A stretch of DNA of 64,000 bases, taken from positions 3,633,001 through 3,697,000 of the forward strand of contig JAWRVZ010000043.1 of assembly GCA_037043235.1 (NCBI GenBank), written 5' to 3'. Made by a program: the position numbers and the translations under genes. The notes beneath the pieces were generated by a model. That model ran no database searches and was not told where the DNA came from. It saw nothing but the letters and a program-made list of their open reading frames with translations. Positions 12,555-23,583 of the stretch are shown here, piece after piece. Source of the DNA: Rhodeus uyekii. Taxonomy: Eukaryota; Chordata; Actinopteri; Cypriniformes; Acheilognathidae. Each line of letters starts with the position of its first letter. Within the stretch, counting starts at the first letter, position 1.

Positions 12555-12862
12555 TTGAGTGTGATGAAGCTGTGTGGATCCTCACTGTGTCTACATCTCG
12601 ATTCTTCTGATGGGCAATCGACCCACGAGACAGATGTGTGTTGCAGAGAAGCACAGCTGCATATAGTATTACAATTATCAGCAACTTAAAAGACAAATAA
12701 ATGTTCTGTTGCTAATATTTAAGATGTTCATACACAAATCTGTGATAACGTGACAACAAACAGCATATCTGTGCTATATTGTGTAATTAATTTGGATAAA
12801 ATATTAAAACGTGACTTACGTCTTATTCGTCTTATATTGCTCAAACGAATAAAACTCGCCAT
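12555..12862 (-). pseudogene. sdhd: sdhd-like, first two exons only
   Basis: Exon 1 (12820-12862) encodes MASFIRLSNIRRIR plus one base before a GTAAGT donor. Exon 2 (12555-12656) follows an AG acceptor in matching phase and encodes about 34 residues ending RIHTASSHS, with a GTGAGC donor in phase 1. This fits the N-terminus of SDHD, the small membrane anchor of mitochondrial complex II. It has an Arg-rich leader, a His/Ser-rich IH-x-SxxHS stretch before the membrane part, and the same phase-1/phase-1 exon plan. Divergent placement beside timm8b matches human SDHD-TIMM8B. The two membrane-domain exons were not found between here and bco2, so this copy is probably truncated. The exons contain no stops, so the loss may be recent. 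It could also be an unrelated two-exon small protein. Confidence 0.55.
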
Positions 12863-13012
12863 GTATGTTTACCTACAAGGTCAGATCAGACATTATTGAG
12901 ATAATGAGATGTTTCTGTAACAGCAGGTCATTTTCTCATTGCCTGTTGTTTCACTAGAACTACTCGATTACGCCGCCTATCGCTCTGGTGTATAGTGGGA
13001 AAACAACATGCA

Positions 13013-13211
<199 letters not shown>

Positions 13212-13569
13212 CTAGAATTATAACTTGATGGGAAGTCTTTCTTTTAAATAAAGGCATTTCTATGCCAAAAAAACAACAAATTTGAAACACACATGGAAGA
13301 CAAAAACTATGAATCTGAAAAACAACCGTTTACAATTACGGCAAATGGCAAATCTTACTAATATATTTAACTCGCAAATTACAGTGTGTGCTTAATATGT
13401 GATATTCTCTTGTGCAAAAGAAAGGAATTGAAGAGGCAACAAGCAGCATTAATTACTATCGTTGTATGAACAAACAGTAATTTATTGGCCATGAGTCGCA
13501 CGGGAATGACGTCAACTCCCCTCTTAAATTGATTGGCTAGAGGAGGAGCTGTCAATCTAGAACCAGTAG

Positions 13570-14445
13570 ACCTGTTGTGATGCTGGTTTACAAGCACAAT
13601 TTTTCACCTCACCTTTGTTTTATTTGCAACAATTTGAATATTAGTTATATAAACAAATCATTATTTTTTGAGAGATGGTATTCTAATGACATATACATTG
13701 TTAATCAGTTAAGGGATGAAAATGGTCATTTTTATTCCTTCTCAGATTTTTCAAGAAAATTTGGTTTTGGAGCCTCGTTAAATGAATATAATATTGTTTT
13801 AAGTGCCATTCCTAGTGGTATATCTTTTGAAAGGAGTGCAAACCAGTAGTCCTATTTTGTTAAATAACACTTCTATTTCAATTGAAGGGATTCAGATTAC
13901 TGATGACAAATTTAATAACCGCTTTGTTCATAATCTTATTAATAGGAAATCCATTCCAGCTTCATCCTTCAAATGGATGGCTTCATACAATGTTAACTGG
14001 ACTCTGGTTTGGTCTCTTAACACCTTTAATATTATTTTTCATTTATCACAACTCAAATCTTCCCATCCAATATATTGTCAATTTGTTCTTAATACTTGGA
14101 AATTTTTTCATTCACAAATCTAAATTTTTGGGTAAGATCCCGCTATTGTCAATTTTTCTGATAGACTATAAATCTTATGTCTATATGTGCAATTTGTTGG
14201 TGTTGTTGTTGTTTTTTTTAGTGCAATCGCTATATTGTAATAGTTGAATATACTTGATATACTTTTTTGCTTTTGTATATGCTGTATATATATATACATA
14301 TCATATATTATGCTGTATATTATGTATATTATGTATTTATGTTTGTAACATAATGTAAAAAATTGCTGCTGGAACAGAGAAATTTCCCCACTGTTGGACG
14401 AATAAAGGTTTATCTTATCTTATCTTATCTTATATTCTATCTTAG
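13570..14445 (+). mobile_element. decayed L1-like LINE ORF2 C-terminal fragment
   Basis: Overlapping plus-strand frames (13577-13849, 13803-14123, 13882-14247) carry pieces typical of the L1 ORF2 C-terminal region: FFERWYSNDIYIVNQL, DENGHFYSFSDF, then NRKSIPASSFKWM and NWTLVWSL. The frames switch, so the copy is frameshifted and dead. It ends with aaatttccccactgttggac, then aataaaggt and a (ttatc)n tail at 14410-14435, a common fish LINE 3' end. Confidence 0.55.
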
Positions 14446-14454
14446 AAGGGTAAA

Positions 14455-15730
14455 AAACAAAAAATCTTCAAGAAGTCAAAGATTGCTTTCAATGTTTAAC
14501 TTTGCATAACGTTTTCATTTGTATGTATGTATGTATGTGTAATGTGTTTATTTTATGTTTTAACCTCTGGCATGTAGTTTAGTTATTTTAGGTCTACTTT
14601 TTTTTTTTGCAGGGTTTAAATTTTTTTTTTTTATTGACAACAAATAGAAAAATGTGACAAAAACATAACAGGAATAACAGAAGTCAAGAAATATGTCACG
14701 AACATAATAGTGACGCTTAAATCTCCCAATTTTGGAAGAGAAAGAGGAAAAACAGCAGAAGTGTGTAAAATAAAAAATGAGCAGAAAATGGAAGAGAGCA
14801 TAAAACACAGAGGAATCATTTCATCAAGGAAAACATCATTTTCAAAATTTACATTTTACATTTACACGTTTGGCAGACATCATTTGACGAAATTTTCAAG
14901 TTTTGTGCACTATATTTTTTTATGTGTTTAAAGTTTTATTCATGCTGATTATATTTTGATCCATGATGTTTGCTATTTTGATAATGTTTCCTTATCTTTT
15001 CAGTTAGTGCAATATATTTTTATGTGTTTTTAAACATTTGATTCACGCATTTTTTTATTACTTATATTATCTAATTTGACCCAATACATTTGCTTTGAAA
15101 ATGTACTTTTTTTGTTCTTTCTTTTTTTTTTTTACAAAATTAACATCACTCTGTAATAAACCCAATTCCAAAAATAAACTTATAGTTGTTTCTTGACAAA
15201 ATTATAACAAAAGGAATGATGACAAAACTTTGTGAAATCCTTCCAATAAACGCTACAAGTTATAATCTTTTTATTTGAAAGGAAAGTTCGACATTTATAT
15301 TTACATATTTGGCAGACACTTTTATCCAAATCGACTTATATATTGCATTCAAGAGAAACATTGAATCAGTTCTTGCTTTCCCTGGGATCACCTTGGCATT
15401 GTAAGGAAATACATGTACATCGTTTTGGGGCATAAGAGATTATTTTTTTTTGTCAAAGAAGCCAGAATTCTTTCAATTTAACCTTGTCATTTCTGATAGA
15501 CTATTATTATTATATTCGAAATTTGATGGGCATAAAAAGCAAAAAAAATCTTTAAAAAGTCAAAGATTGCTTTCAATGTTTAACCTTGCAAAACATCTTC
15601 TTTTATATATTTTTTTATTTTATGTGTTACCTATTGTGTTATTCTATTGTATTGTGTTCGTGACACATTTCTTGACTTCTATTGTTCCTGTTGTTATACT
15701 TGTCACATTTTTTCATTTTGTTGTCAAAAA
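14455..15730. repeat. rearranged duplicated segments upstream of timm8b
   Basis: 14455-14510 and 15537-15595 are direct repeats (both contain gtcaaagattgctttcaatg). 14635-14710 and 15656-15726 are inverted copies of each other (gtgacaaaaacataacagga facing tcctgttgttatacttgtca). The arrangement suggests duplication followed by inversion. The interval also holds fragments of a SINE tail. Confidence 0.55.
15288..15402 (-). repeat. truncated tRNA-derived SINE
   Basis: It shares the tail (atttggcagacacttttatc, cgactta, gcattcaa) and the sequence up to ccctgggat with the better copy at 31695-31849. It ends before the A box, so it lacks a full internal promoter. A further fragment of the tail lies near 14848-14880. 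Confidence 0.5.
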
Positions 15731-15749
15731 AACTGGTTATGACGTTATA

Positions 15750-15855
15750 TTCCTGCGGCGGAAGTAGTTCGCTTTACGTCCATGCCTGTAAGCGAGTGCT
15801 GTTGCTTTATCTTTCGCATGTTCCTGTCTGCGTGATTTGTTAGTAAAGTCTTGCT
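15750..15855 (+). promoter_or_regulatory. timm8b: timm8b core promoter and 5' UTR
   Basis: It is richer in CpG than its flanks. It contains GGCGGAAGT (15757-15765), an ETS/GABP-type site typical of housekeeping mitochondrial genes. No TATA box is at a suitable distance. The transcription start is not visible. Confidence 0.4.
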
Positions 15856-16220
15856 ATGGCTGATTTTAATTCTAGTTTTGATATGCCGTCGGCTAGTTCA
15901 TCTGAAAACGCTGAATCTGCAGAGCTCCAGCGTCTGATTGCAGTGGAGCAGCAGAAGGCTCAGTTTCAAGCGCAGGTAACCTCTCACTGCCGCTACTGTC
16001 ATTCAACACCAGTATACGCCGTTTTTAACAACGTTTAACGCTTTATTCATAGGTTCACAACTTTACGGATGTTTGCTGGGATAAGTGCGTGGACAAACCA
16101 AGCTCGAAGTTGGATTCACGAACTGAGACTTGTCTCGTTAGTTGCGTAGAGCGGTTCATCGACACGACGCTCACAATCACCAACCGCTTTACGCAGATGG
16201 TCCAGAAGGGCGCGCACTGA
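15856..16220 (+). CDS. timm8b: timm8b, mitochondrial intermembrane-space chaperone
   Basis: Two exons, 15856-15975 and 16053-16220, joined in phase 0 across a 77-bp GT..AG intron, give a 95-residue small Tim protein. Exon 1 ends ELQRLIAVEQQKAQFQAQ. Exon 2 opens VHNFTDVCWDKCVDKP and carries the twin CX3C motif (Cys48, Cys52, Cys67, Cys71), followed by ERFIDTTLTITNRF and a VQKGA end. These match human TIMM8B more closely than TIMM8A. Small Tim proteins escort hydrophobic precursors across the intermembrane space to the TIM22 complex. The Ser-rich N-terminus is a little longer than the human one. The gene diverges from the sdhd-like exons. Confidence 0.93.
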
Positions 16221-16485
16221 CTGAAGGACACGTCCACTGACCTCAAGGACAGTTGGCACATATTCTTAATGTTCCCGGTGTGCGTCCAGGAGACTGTGTT
16301 ACTGCTCATTAATGATCTAATGAAACCTTTTCCTCTGTCGGAAAAAGTGTCCCTAAGCCTTTCCTCACAATGTTTATGATACAGCCTGCTGGAAAGAACT
16401 ATTACTTTTGCTGGAAATGATCAATAATGGCAGTTTCCAGTCACTACCCATATCTGTAAACCTGACTGGTTTGATTGGGACTTTC

Positions 16486-16491
16486 AATAAA
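16486..16491 (+). terminator. timm8b: timm8b polyadenylation signal
   Basis: AATAAA lies about 266 nt after the stop codon, which implies a short 3' UTR with cleavage near 16505. Confidence 0.55.
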
Positions 16492-16744
16492 ATAAGTTTC
16501 AAATAAATGAGGTGATTGATCTTCTGTATTGCAAATTAACTAAAAAATATTTTTGAATGGATTTGTTTAAAATAATGGCTTTGAAATCTTTTTGTTAGGA
16601 AATACTAATATTGGCACCACATCACTCTGTAATATTGGGCATTTATTGTTTAGTACTTCTTGTTTAAAGATTTAGATCACAGTGATATATGATGGCAAAA
16701 AATCAATTCCTTTCACTTTATTTTGAAGTGTTTTTTACTTTTAA

Positions 16745-17054
16745 AGTCACCATGATATCGAAATGTACTTTTTGTACTGCAGCACTTATTTGACTTTTTT
16801 TCTTTTCTTTTTTTATCATGATCATCATTTTAACTTGTAATCTTTAACCAAAATAATCTTGCATCTCATCTCCGATGACGTGTTTATTGGTGAGAGGGCG
16901 GGAGAACCTATCAGTCACAACCGTCCAAAAAATTAAACGGACAAAATCAAGTCCTTCTGTACATATTTTCTTGTTCAAGAAAACTTTTCTCTCGGATATA
17001 CATCACAATAGGGAAGAAAAAAACACTACTGTAACTTCTGTTTCATGGTGACTT
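16745..17054. mobile_element. TTAA-flanked MITE
   Basis: Inverted termini AGTCACCATGA and TTTCATGGTGACTT are bounded by TTAA at 16741-16744 and 17055-17058. It is about 310 bp with no coding potential, and sits just beyond the timm8b poly(A) signal. Confidence 0.6.
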
Positions 17055-17058
17055 TTAA

Positions 17059-19408
17059 GAGCCCTGAGTGTCTTTCTGCATCTGGAGATTATAATGTTTG
17101 GATACCTACTTGTAGTATAAAAGGTATTGTTGTAGTGGTTGTTTTCTTTTTGTTGCAAAGCAGTACAGATAATCAAAGTGTATTTATCATATAAGTATCA
17201 TTGTCCAGGATTTTAAAGTTAGTGCATGCGTTGCATTATTTTTGTGAAAACACATTTATATATTTTTTATATTAAGCAGTTATAAAGAAAACGAGTGATG
17301 ATAATGACAACCTGTTTGGTTGATGACCAGGGAATCTAGAACTCTTGTGATTGATGTCATAATTTCATAATACTAAAGTGTTTATGAAAAGTTCAAGTTC
17401 CTCATTGCAGCCTGACTTTGTTGGTGTTGCTTGCAAAATACTTCCTACAGAAATTCTTTGATTTTTTTTATTTGTATTGGACAGACAATGGCAAGAGAAA
17501 ATAAAAAGCTCTTAATTACACACTAGCTCTTCCAAAGCTAAAATCAGACTCTGGTATAATCTAAACCCCCAAATCTGGTTTTGCCTTCTAATCCAAAACA
17601 ATACCATATTGTAAGAGAGCTCCATACGGCAGGATTAGTCTTAGGGCAGCAGTGGTCTGCTTCTTGGCTTTGAGGCGATGCCCTTCTTTGTTGTTTAGTG
17701 TGCTCAGTACAAAGTGGCCTTTGATAGACCTGTGTGTGTAAATCTTGCAGGCAGGGCTGCTTTCAGCCATTCTAATTAAAGTCAGGAAGCAGATAGGTTA
17801 GCTTAGCACTCTAACTTGATTATCAGAGCATACAGGAAGCCTTCAGGGTCCTCAAACAGAGCCTTTGATCCTTTGAAGGAAACAGACAGCACTGTACCAC
17901 ACGTTCTTGGAACAAAAATCTTTCATTATATAATCTTTCAATATTATACAATATATTTAAAAATGCTTACATGTACATGTATGGGATCATTTATAATTGG
18001 GATTTTAAATTTTTATTATTTAGTTGGTAACTTTTATTATTTATTTGGTTACTACCAACAGTGTGACATCATAGTTTTTAATATTAGGTGGACACCATTG
18101 TGAATAAATAATTTTAGTCAACCAGGAAAAATATGTAGGGCAACTGAAAAGATTCTAAATTCATAGGCATTTATGTATTATTCAGTTGTTTATTCATTGA
18201 ATTACTTCATTATTATGTGTATTTTATCTTTTTATTATTATGTATTATTTATTTTTCAAGCATAATGCTAATCATGAAAATCAGATAAGGACAATAAAAC
18301 TATAAAATACAAAAACCACTCTATTTGCAGATATGTTTTTTATGTCCTTCTGAAAATATTGTGATGAGTGGAAAAAGAACAGGATCAGAAAATGTCTTAA
18401 GCAGGATTCAAACTTGTGTTTTTGTTATTAAAGATGTATTTCATTATTCAAAGCATATACAACCAAATATTAACCATGCAAAAGATCAGTATTCGTTTTT
18501 AATCATTAATTTGTACATACAAATAAAGGCTATCACTTCTGTGTGAGACAGAAACCAGATGAGATTGCTAGCTTTGATGGCTCAATCTTCAGATGCTCTA
18601 GTTATGTTCTGATGAAAGATTTGACTGTGCAGCGGGAACACAGTCTTGTGATGTAGGATTCGGTCTCAGTCTTATCAAGGGTACCCACTATGCCTCAGTT
18701 CTCTCTTCAAACACGTTCTTCAAAAGAGAACCCTTTGAAAGAAAAATACCAGAGACATTGTGGCAAGATAGACAGAAGAGTGATCAAAGAGTGTTTTCAG
18801 AACGGTTGCTTCATGAAAAAAAAAATCCCTTTCCATTTTTCTGCCTCTGCATATGGCCACTTTCATATAGTGTCCTTTTGCGATAATGAGCCTACGGGAT
18901 TAATAATAATTAAAAACAACATCTCAATATAATAGGTTAATGTAGGAAACAGTATCTGATACTGGAACAATCCTCATATCTTTTTTAATTATATGGAGAA
19001 AATAAATCCCTGTCCCTAACCTTCACAAAGACCCACTGTAAAATTATGCCAGGCTGAAGCTTCAAGATCAACTTCTTAATTAAAACTTGTGTATAATAGG
19101 ATCTAAATCTGGCATGATCTGCCATAGCTCTTCCTGTGTCAGTCTGACAGTCTGAAAGAGCCCTAGTGTCTGAAGCTTCACTGTACACGTTGAGCCTGAC
19201 ACCTCAGGGACAGTGGGACCTGTGTTTGCCTTGGACAGCAAAGGGGCCGTCTGGGAAATCCATCCTGGTTTGGCTGCGCTCCATTCTCTGCTGCTGCTGT
19301 CAGTGATACGTTCATTATTTCCTCTGAAATCTGCGGTAGTTAAAGACATTAGGAACACTGCTGTGTCAATGAGGTCACGTAGCATAGCCATGAGCGCGTC
19401 ACACAGCT

Positions 19409-19468
<60 letters not shown>

Positions 19469-19834
19469 CACCAGCCTTCATTTCACTTTGTCTTATGAAC
19501 ATTACATTAATTTCAACTCTGACAAATTAGCCTTGTTTGAGATGAGCAAAATCTGTACAGAACAATCATCGATCAAGACACAATGGGAAACAACTTACAG
19601 CTAAATTCTCATTGGTTTTAACATGTTTAATGTTTATATTTGACATGTTTGTGTAGATAAATTTTGTGTGAATATTCACAAACACTCTGACGGGTAATTA
19701 TTGACATTTTCAACAATACTGTACTAAAAATGGTTGGAAAAAAAACTTTTAAGTCATATAAAAGCAACAAAATTTATATTACGTACATCCAGTTTACTCG
19801 CAGCGTACGGCCGTGAGTGAGGATGTGGGCATTT
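17059..19834. other. gene-poor spacer
   Basis: No family was recognised. Two minus-strand open frames (17588-17770 and 19080-19391) have ordinary-looking codons but no recognisable homology or convincing splice context. An (AT)n tract occupies 19412-19466. Confidence 0.35.
19412..19466. repeat. (AT)n microsatellite
   Basis: Uninterrupted AT dinucleotide run of about 55 bp. Confidence 0.95.
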
Positions 19835-20086
19835 GTGGCCTGATGTTTAGAGATTCGGACTTGTAACACAAAGGTCTTGGATTTTAATCTCAGTAAATGC
19901 AAGTGGAGAAGTGAATGAACAGCGCTCTATTTCGCTCTTGTTACCCACAACTGAGATGCCTTTAAGCATGACCCTCAAACTTTCCACGGGCGCTTCTCCG
20001 GGTGTGTGTTCAATACTAACTGCTGTGCTCCGGGTATAGGACAGCATACTTGGCTGCACGTCACGTAAAAAAAAAAAAAAAAAAAA
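19835..20086 (+). repeat. tRNA-derived SINE, V-SINE-like
   Basis: It starts with a tRNA-like head (tgatgtttagagattcggac as a degenerate A-box region, then ggtcttggattttaatctc as a decayed B box). A body containing gtgaatgaacagcgctc, a gatgcctttaagcatg-like segment and gggcgcttctccgggtgtgt follows. It ends in about 20 A residues (20067-20086). The layout matches common fish tRNA-SINEs; the family name is tentative. Confidence 0.55.
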
Positions 20087-23000
20087 TTTGATATATATAT
20101 ATGTACTCAAAGGAGCCCAGTGATGCCTACAGTGAGAGAGCCAGTTATGAACTCAGTAACGACTCCTACAAGTCTGATTCAAACCGCTAACTCACCATCG
20201 GCTCATTTCATGATTTTTTTTGACCGACTCATTGAGAAGAATCGGTTCATAAGATTCATCTGTGCGCAAATTTGCCGTTGCGGCGCACACACTGTCCCTG
20301 CGCGAGCAGAAGAGCACAACCAATCACTCTTTTTCATGACATGATGAAATACCACTTATACCACAAACACAGCTTTTCTGACTAAATTTCAAGTTATTGT
20401 CGCATTTGTAATTGATTAATTCCAGCTTGGAGCACTGAGACAAAAAACAACAACAAAAGATAGTAAATGCAGCGACAGCCATTCTTCTAAAGTTGACTGA
20501 TAGCCTACTTGTTTAAAGTGCCGTAATTTCAACATTCATCACCTCATGTAGGCATACGTTCTGACAACAGCTGACAAATGATATATGGCAACATTTCTCT
20601 TACTGAAAAAGATGGCGTGTACTCTGCATGCTGGCAAGATCCTAAATACACTCGACAAACCCAAGCAGTGAAGCTAATGTTGTATTAATCCAGAGGTCAG
20701 ACTAGGGCTTGTGTTTATTAAGGGCAGATGCTCATATTCTTGACTCCTTTCATCGACTTGTTTTTGCCGCAGGTATCTTTGTTGTGGATGACCTCACCTG
20801 AGTAAATGAAGAGGATGAAGTCATTATTAAAGCCATTAGTTGCTGCAGGGCCTCTCCACCCAGCAGGTGAGCGGGTTTTGTTTGACTTTGTTATGTGTTT
20901 CTATGTGTTGTAATGCATCTCCGCAGAATGAATGTCTGACTGAATGTGAATGTCAGAGTCCAGACTTCTGTTCTCAAGGGAATTGTATTCATTGTAACAC
21001 CTCCGAATGTGTTACCACTAGGGGTCACTGTTACTGCAACCATCTGTGTCCTGCTATATTGTAAAAACCCTCCTCTGACAGTTGTGTTGACAATATAATC
21101 CACTTAAGTTATGGATATTTAGACTAGAGATACTGTTCAGATGGGGCAGCCATTTGGACTGTATAAGGAGCAGCATGAATAACTTCATCATTAATCCCAA
21201 CAGTGCAAAAAGTTTTTTTTTCTCTCTGCATATGGCTCTTGTTTTATTTCATTTAGTTTATTTTCATTGAAATACTTAAGCATAACAGTATGGAAAGGAT
21301 TGATGGCTCGGCCATGGTGGCTAATATAATGTGTTTTGCTCTTTAAAAAACGAGCATTAAAAATTAATGACATGGTCCTTTATGATGCAGTTATCATGGT
21401 CAACCAAGTACTTACAGTTTAGAGTTTAACAACATTCCTTTCATTCCTCTGAGCAGATATAAACGCGTATGACCTGCATAGAACACTTGATGGTTTTACC
21501 ATCTTTACTTAAAAACATGTTGCAACCTCTAAATGGTCAGTCCGAGAGGAGAGGATGCCTCAAAACAGATGTCTATGGTTATTTCAAGTTTTTATTTACC
21601 ATAATATGAAAGAACATCGGCACACCCTGGGGGAAAAAAAGATGTGTGGGCAAAGAGGTGTACCATACTGCAGCACATAGCAAAGCAGAGTGAAGTGCTG
21701 GGCTCAGTGACACACGCCAATGTTCAGAAGACATGGACAAATTCGAACTTGCTGCCTTGTGCTAAAAAGTGTCTTAAACCTTTGTTTAAATCCACACACT
21801 TTCATTTAACCATCATCATGTCATCTCTCTCTCGAAGAGGATTTATGTTTTGCAAGTTGTAAACAACAAGCCTCTTCTCTTTCATTGCTCTATTCTTGTT
21901 CTTCCTCTCACAATGTTATTTCCCACTCTCACTGATTAGATTTCATTCCTTCTATCTGTTTTATTGTCTTAAGCAGAACCACACATGTTACTGTGATGAG
22001 AAACAAAGATCCATGGCCGTTTATGTTCGTGCTTGTGTGCGTGTGTGTGTGTGTGTGAGAGAGAGAAGGATGATATCTTGGCTGAATGAGGCCGTCTGAA
22101 CTCGCTGTTCTCTTGATACAGTTCACTCCACTCCACTCCACTGTGTTTTGAGGAGCCTGGCTGTAGGTGATTGAGGATTGGTGTCCAGATGTGAACTATT
22201 CAAGTAGAACATTGTCCAGCATGCATAAACGTGTCTGTGTGTGCTAGATCCAGTAGCACATTCCTCATCCCTTCAATTTTTATGCAAGCTCAAAAATATC
22301 TCACCCATAAGATTCTCTTTATATCTGTTTATGTGTATGATTATGTGTCTGTATTCAGGCATTATGAAAGAATAGCTTGTGAATATCCAACAGTACTTTA
22401 CGGCAATGTGTTACTATTTTAGGTTTCGCTGAACTGGTGGCTAAATCTCATTAAAACATTTTCGTACGATCTGTTTAAGTCCTGGTGACGGATAGGTTTC
22501 GGGGCGGTCCTTCATAACTGTCACGATTAGTTCCCTTTTTTACAGAGTTTTAGTTTGTATTCATTCTTTTCCATTTTCTCTGTTCTATATTCCATCTATC
22601 TTTGGTTGTCGTGGTAATTAATCAGCACAGGTGTTCATTATTTCATTAATTTGGCTTGTACTTAAGTTTCTCCTTTTCCTCTTTTTGAGGTCTGGTCTCG
22701 ATTGCGTTTACGTGTTGCTACGGCCATTTTGGATTATTCTTGTGTGGATTGTTATTATACTGTGTTGGAACTTTATCTTTTTGCCTTCTTGTGCAACACA
22801 CTTTGACATTAATGTGAATCATCTGAAAGCGTATGATTTTGAACAAATCAAATTGTTAATCCTTAAAGACCAAAGCATTGATATTGATGATGTGTTGTTT
22901 TTTTCCCCTTAAACATTTTTCTTTTACTTTTATAGTTATGAAAATCATGATTTTTTAAAAATGCATGTTTAGTTTTGGGTAAAAAAATTACCACTGTTAT

Positions 23001-23302
23001 AATTAATACAAGCACATATGCTTTGACATTTGAGAATCTTTTCAGCAAGGAGACACTTTTATTCCTGGAATATTGCTAGACCTGTAAAATACCTGAAATG
23101 CATATTTAGAAATTTCAATATATATTTAGTTATTCATTGTGATATGTTCAGTTAGAGTTTCATTAGACTACATTGAAAATCATTTGGAATATTTAATCAC
23201 AAATTACTAAATGGACTCTGTTGTATGAATAGCATTAAAATTGGTGAGTAGAAAAGTAACATTGTTGTATTTCTGCATTATTTTTATTTAATTATTATTA
23301 TA
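20087..23302. other. gene-poor spacer
   Basis: No gene was recognised. A Cys-rich plus-strand frame at 20840-21064 lacks supporting context. Around 22515-22800 the sequence resembles a common fish interspersed repeat (ctgtcacgattagttccc, then a pyrimidine-rich stretch), but its class could not be fixed. Confidence 0.35.
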
Positions 23303-23583
23303 CAGTAATTCCTCGTTTATCGCGGTTAATGTGGACCGGAAACCCCTGCGATAAGGATCAGCCAATCAGCTCAGCACAAAGCCTCTGAGAGAGTTTCTCT
23401 CTTTGTCTAGCATCCTGGGAAACCATTTCTCTTGCGCATCACGATAAAACAACGCTGCTTTCCACAATACGACTGCCGATATGGCGGAATTTTTGAAAGT
23501 TTGTTTTTCAATAAATATTTTTAAAAAATCTGCGATGCACTGAGGCCGCGAAACTTGAACCGCGAAGTGGCAAGGGATTAAAT
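23303..23583. mobile_element. Tigger/pogo-like MITE
   Basis: It begins CAGTAATTCCTCGTTTATCG directly after TA and ends in an imperfect inverted copy (aaccgcgaagtggcaaggga). A GCCAATCAGC stretch and a CpG-rich middle follow the left end. The CAGTAATNCCTCG start resembles the larger family at 42339, 50377 and 60342. The right boundary is approximate. Confidence 0.5.

Noticed and set aside
17588..17770. 60-codon minus-strand frame beginning MAESSPACK
   Set aside because: No recognisable homology and no splice partners; left as spacer.
20840..21064. Cys-rich 74-codon plus-strand frame with a possible leader
   Set aside because: The Cys spacing fits no family I know and splice-like sites interrupt it; no neighbouring exon supports it.
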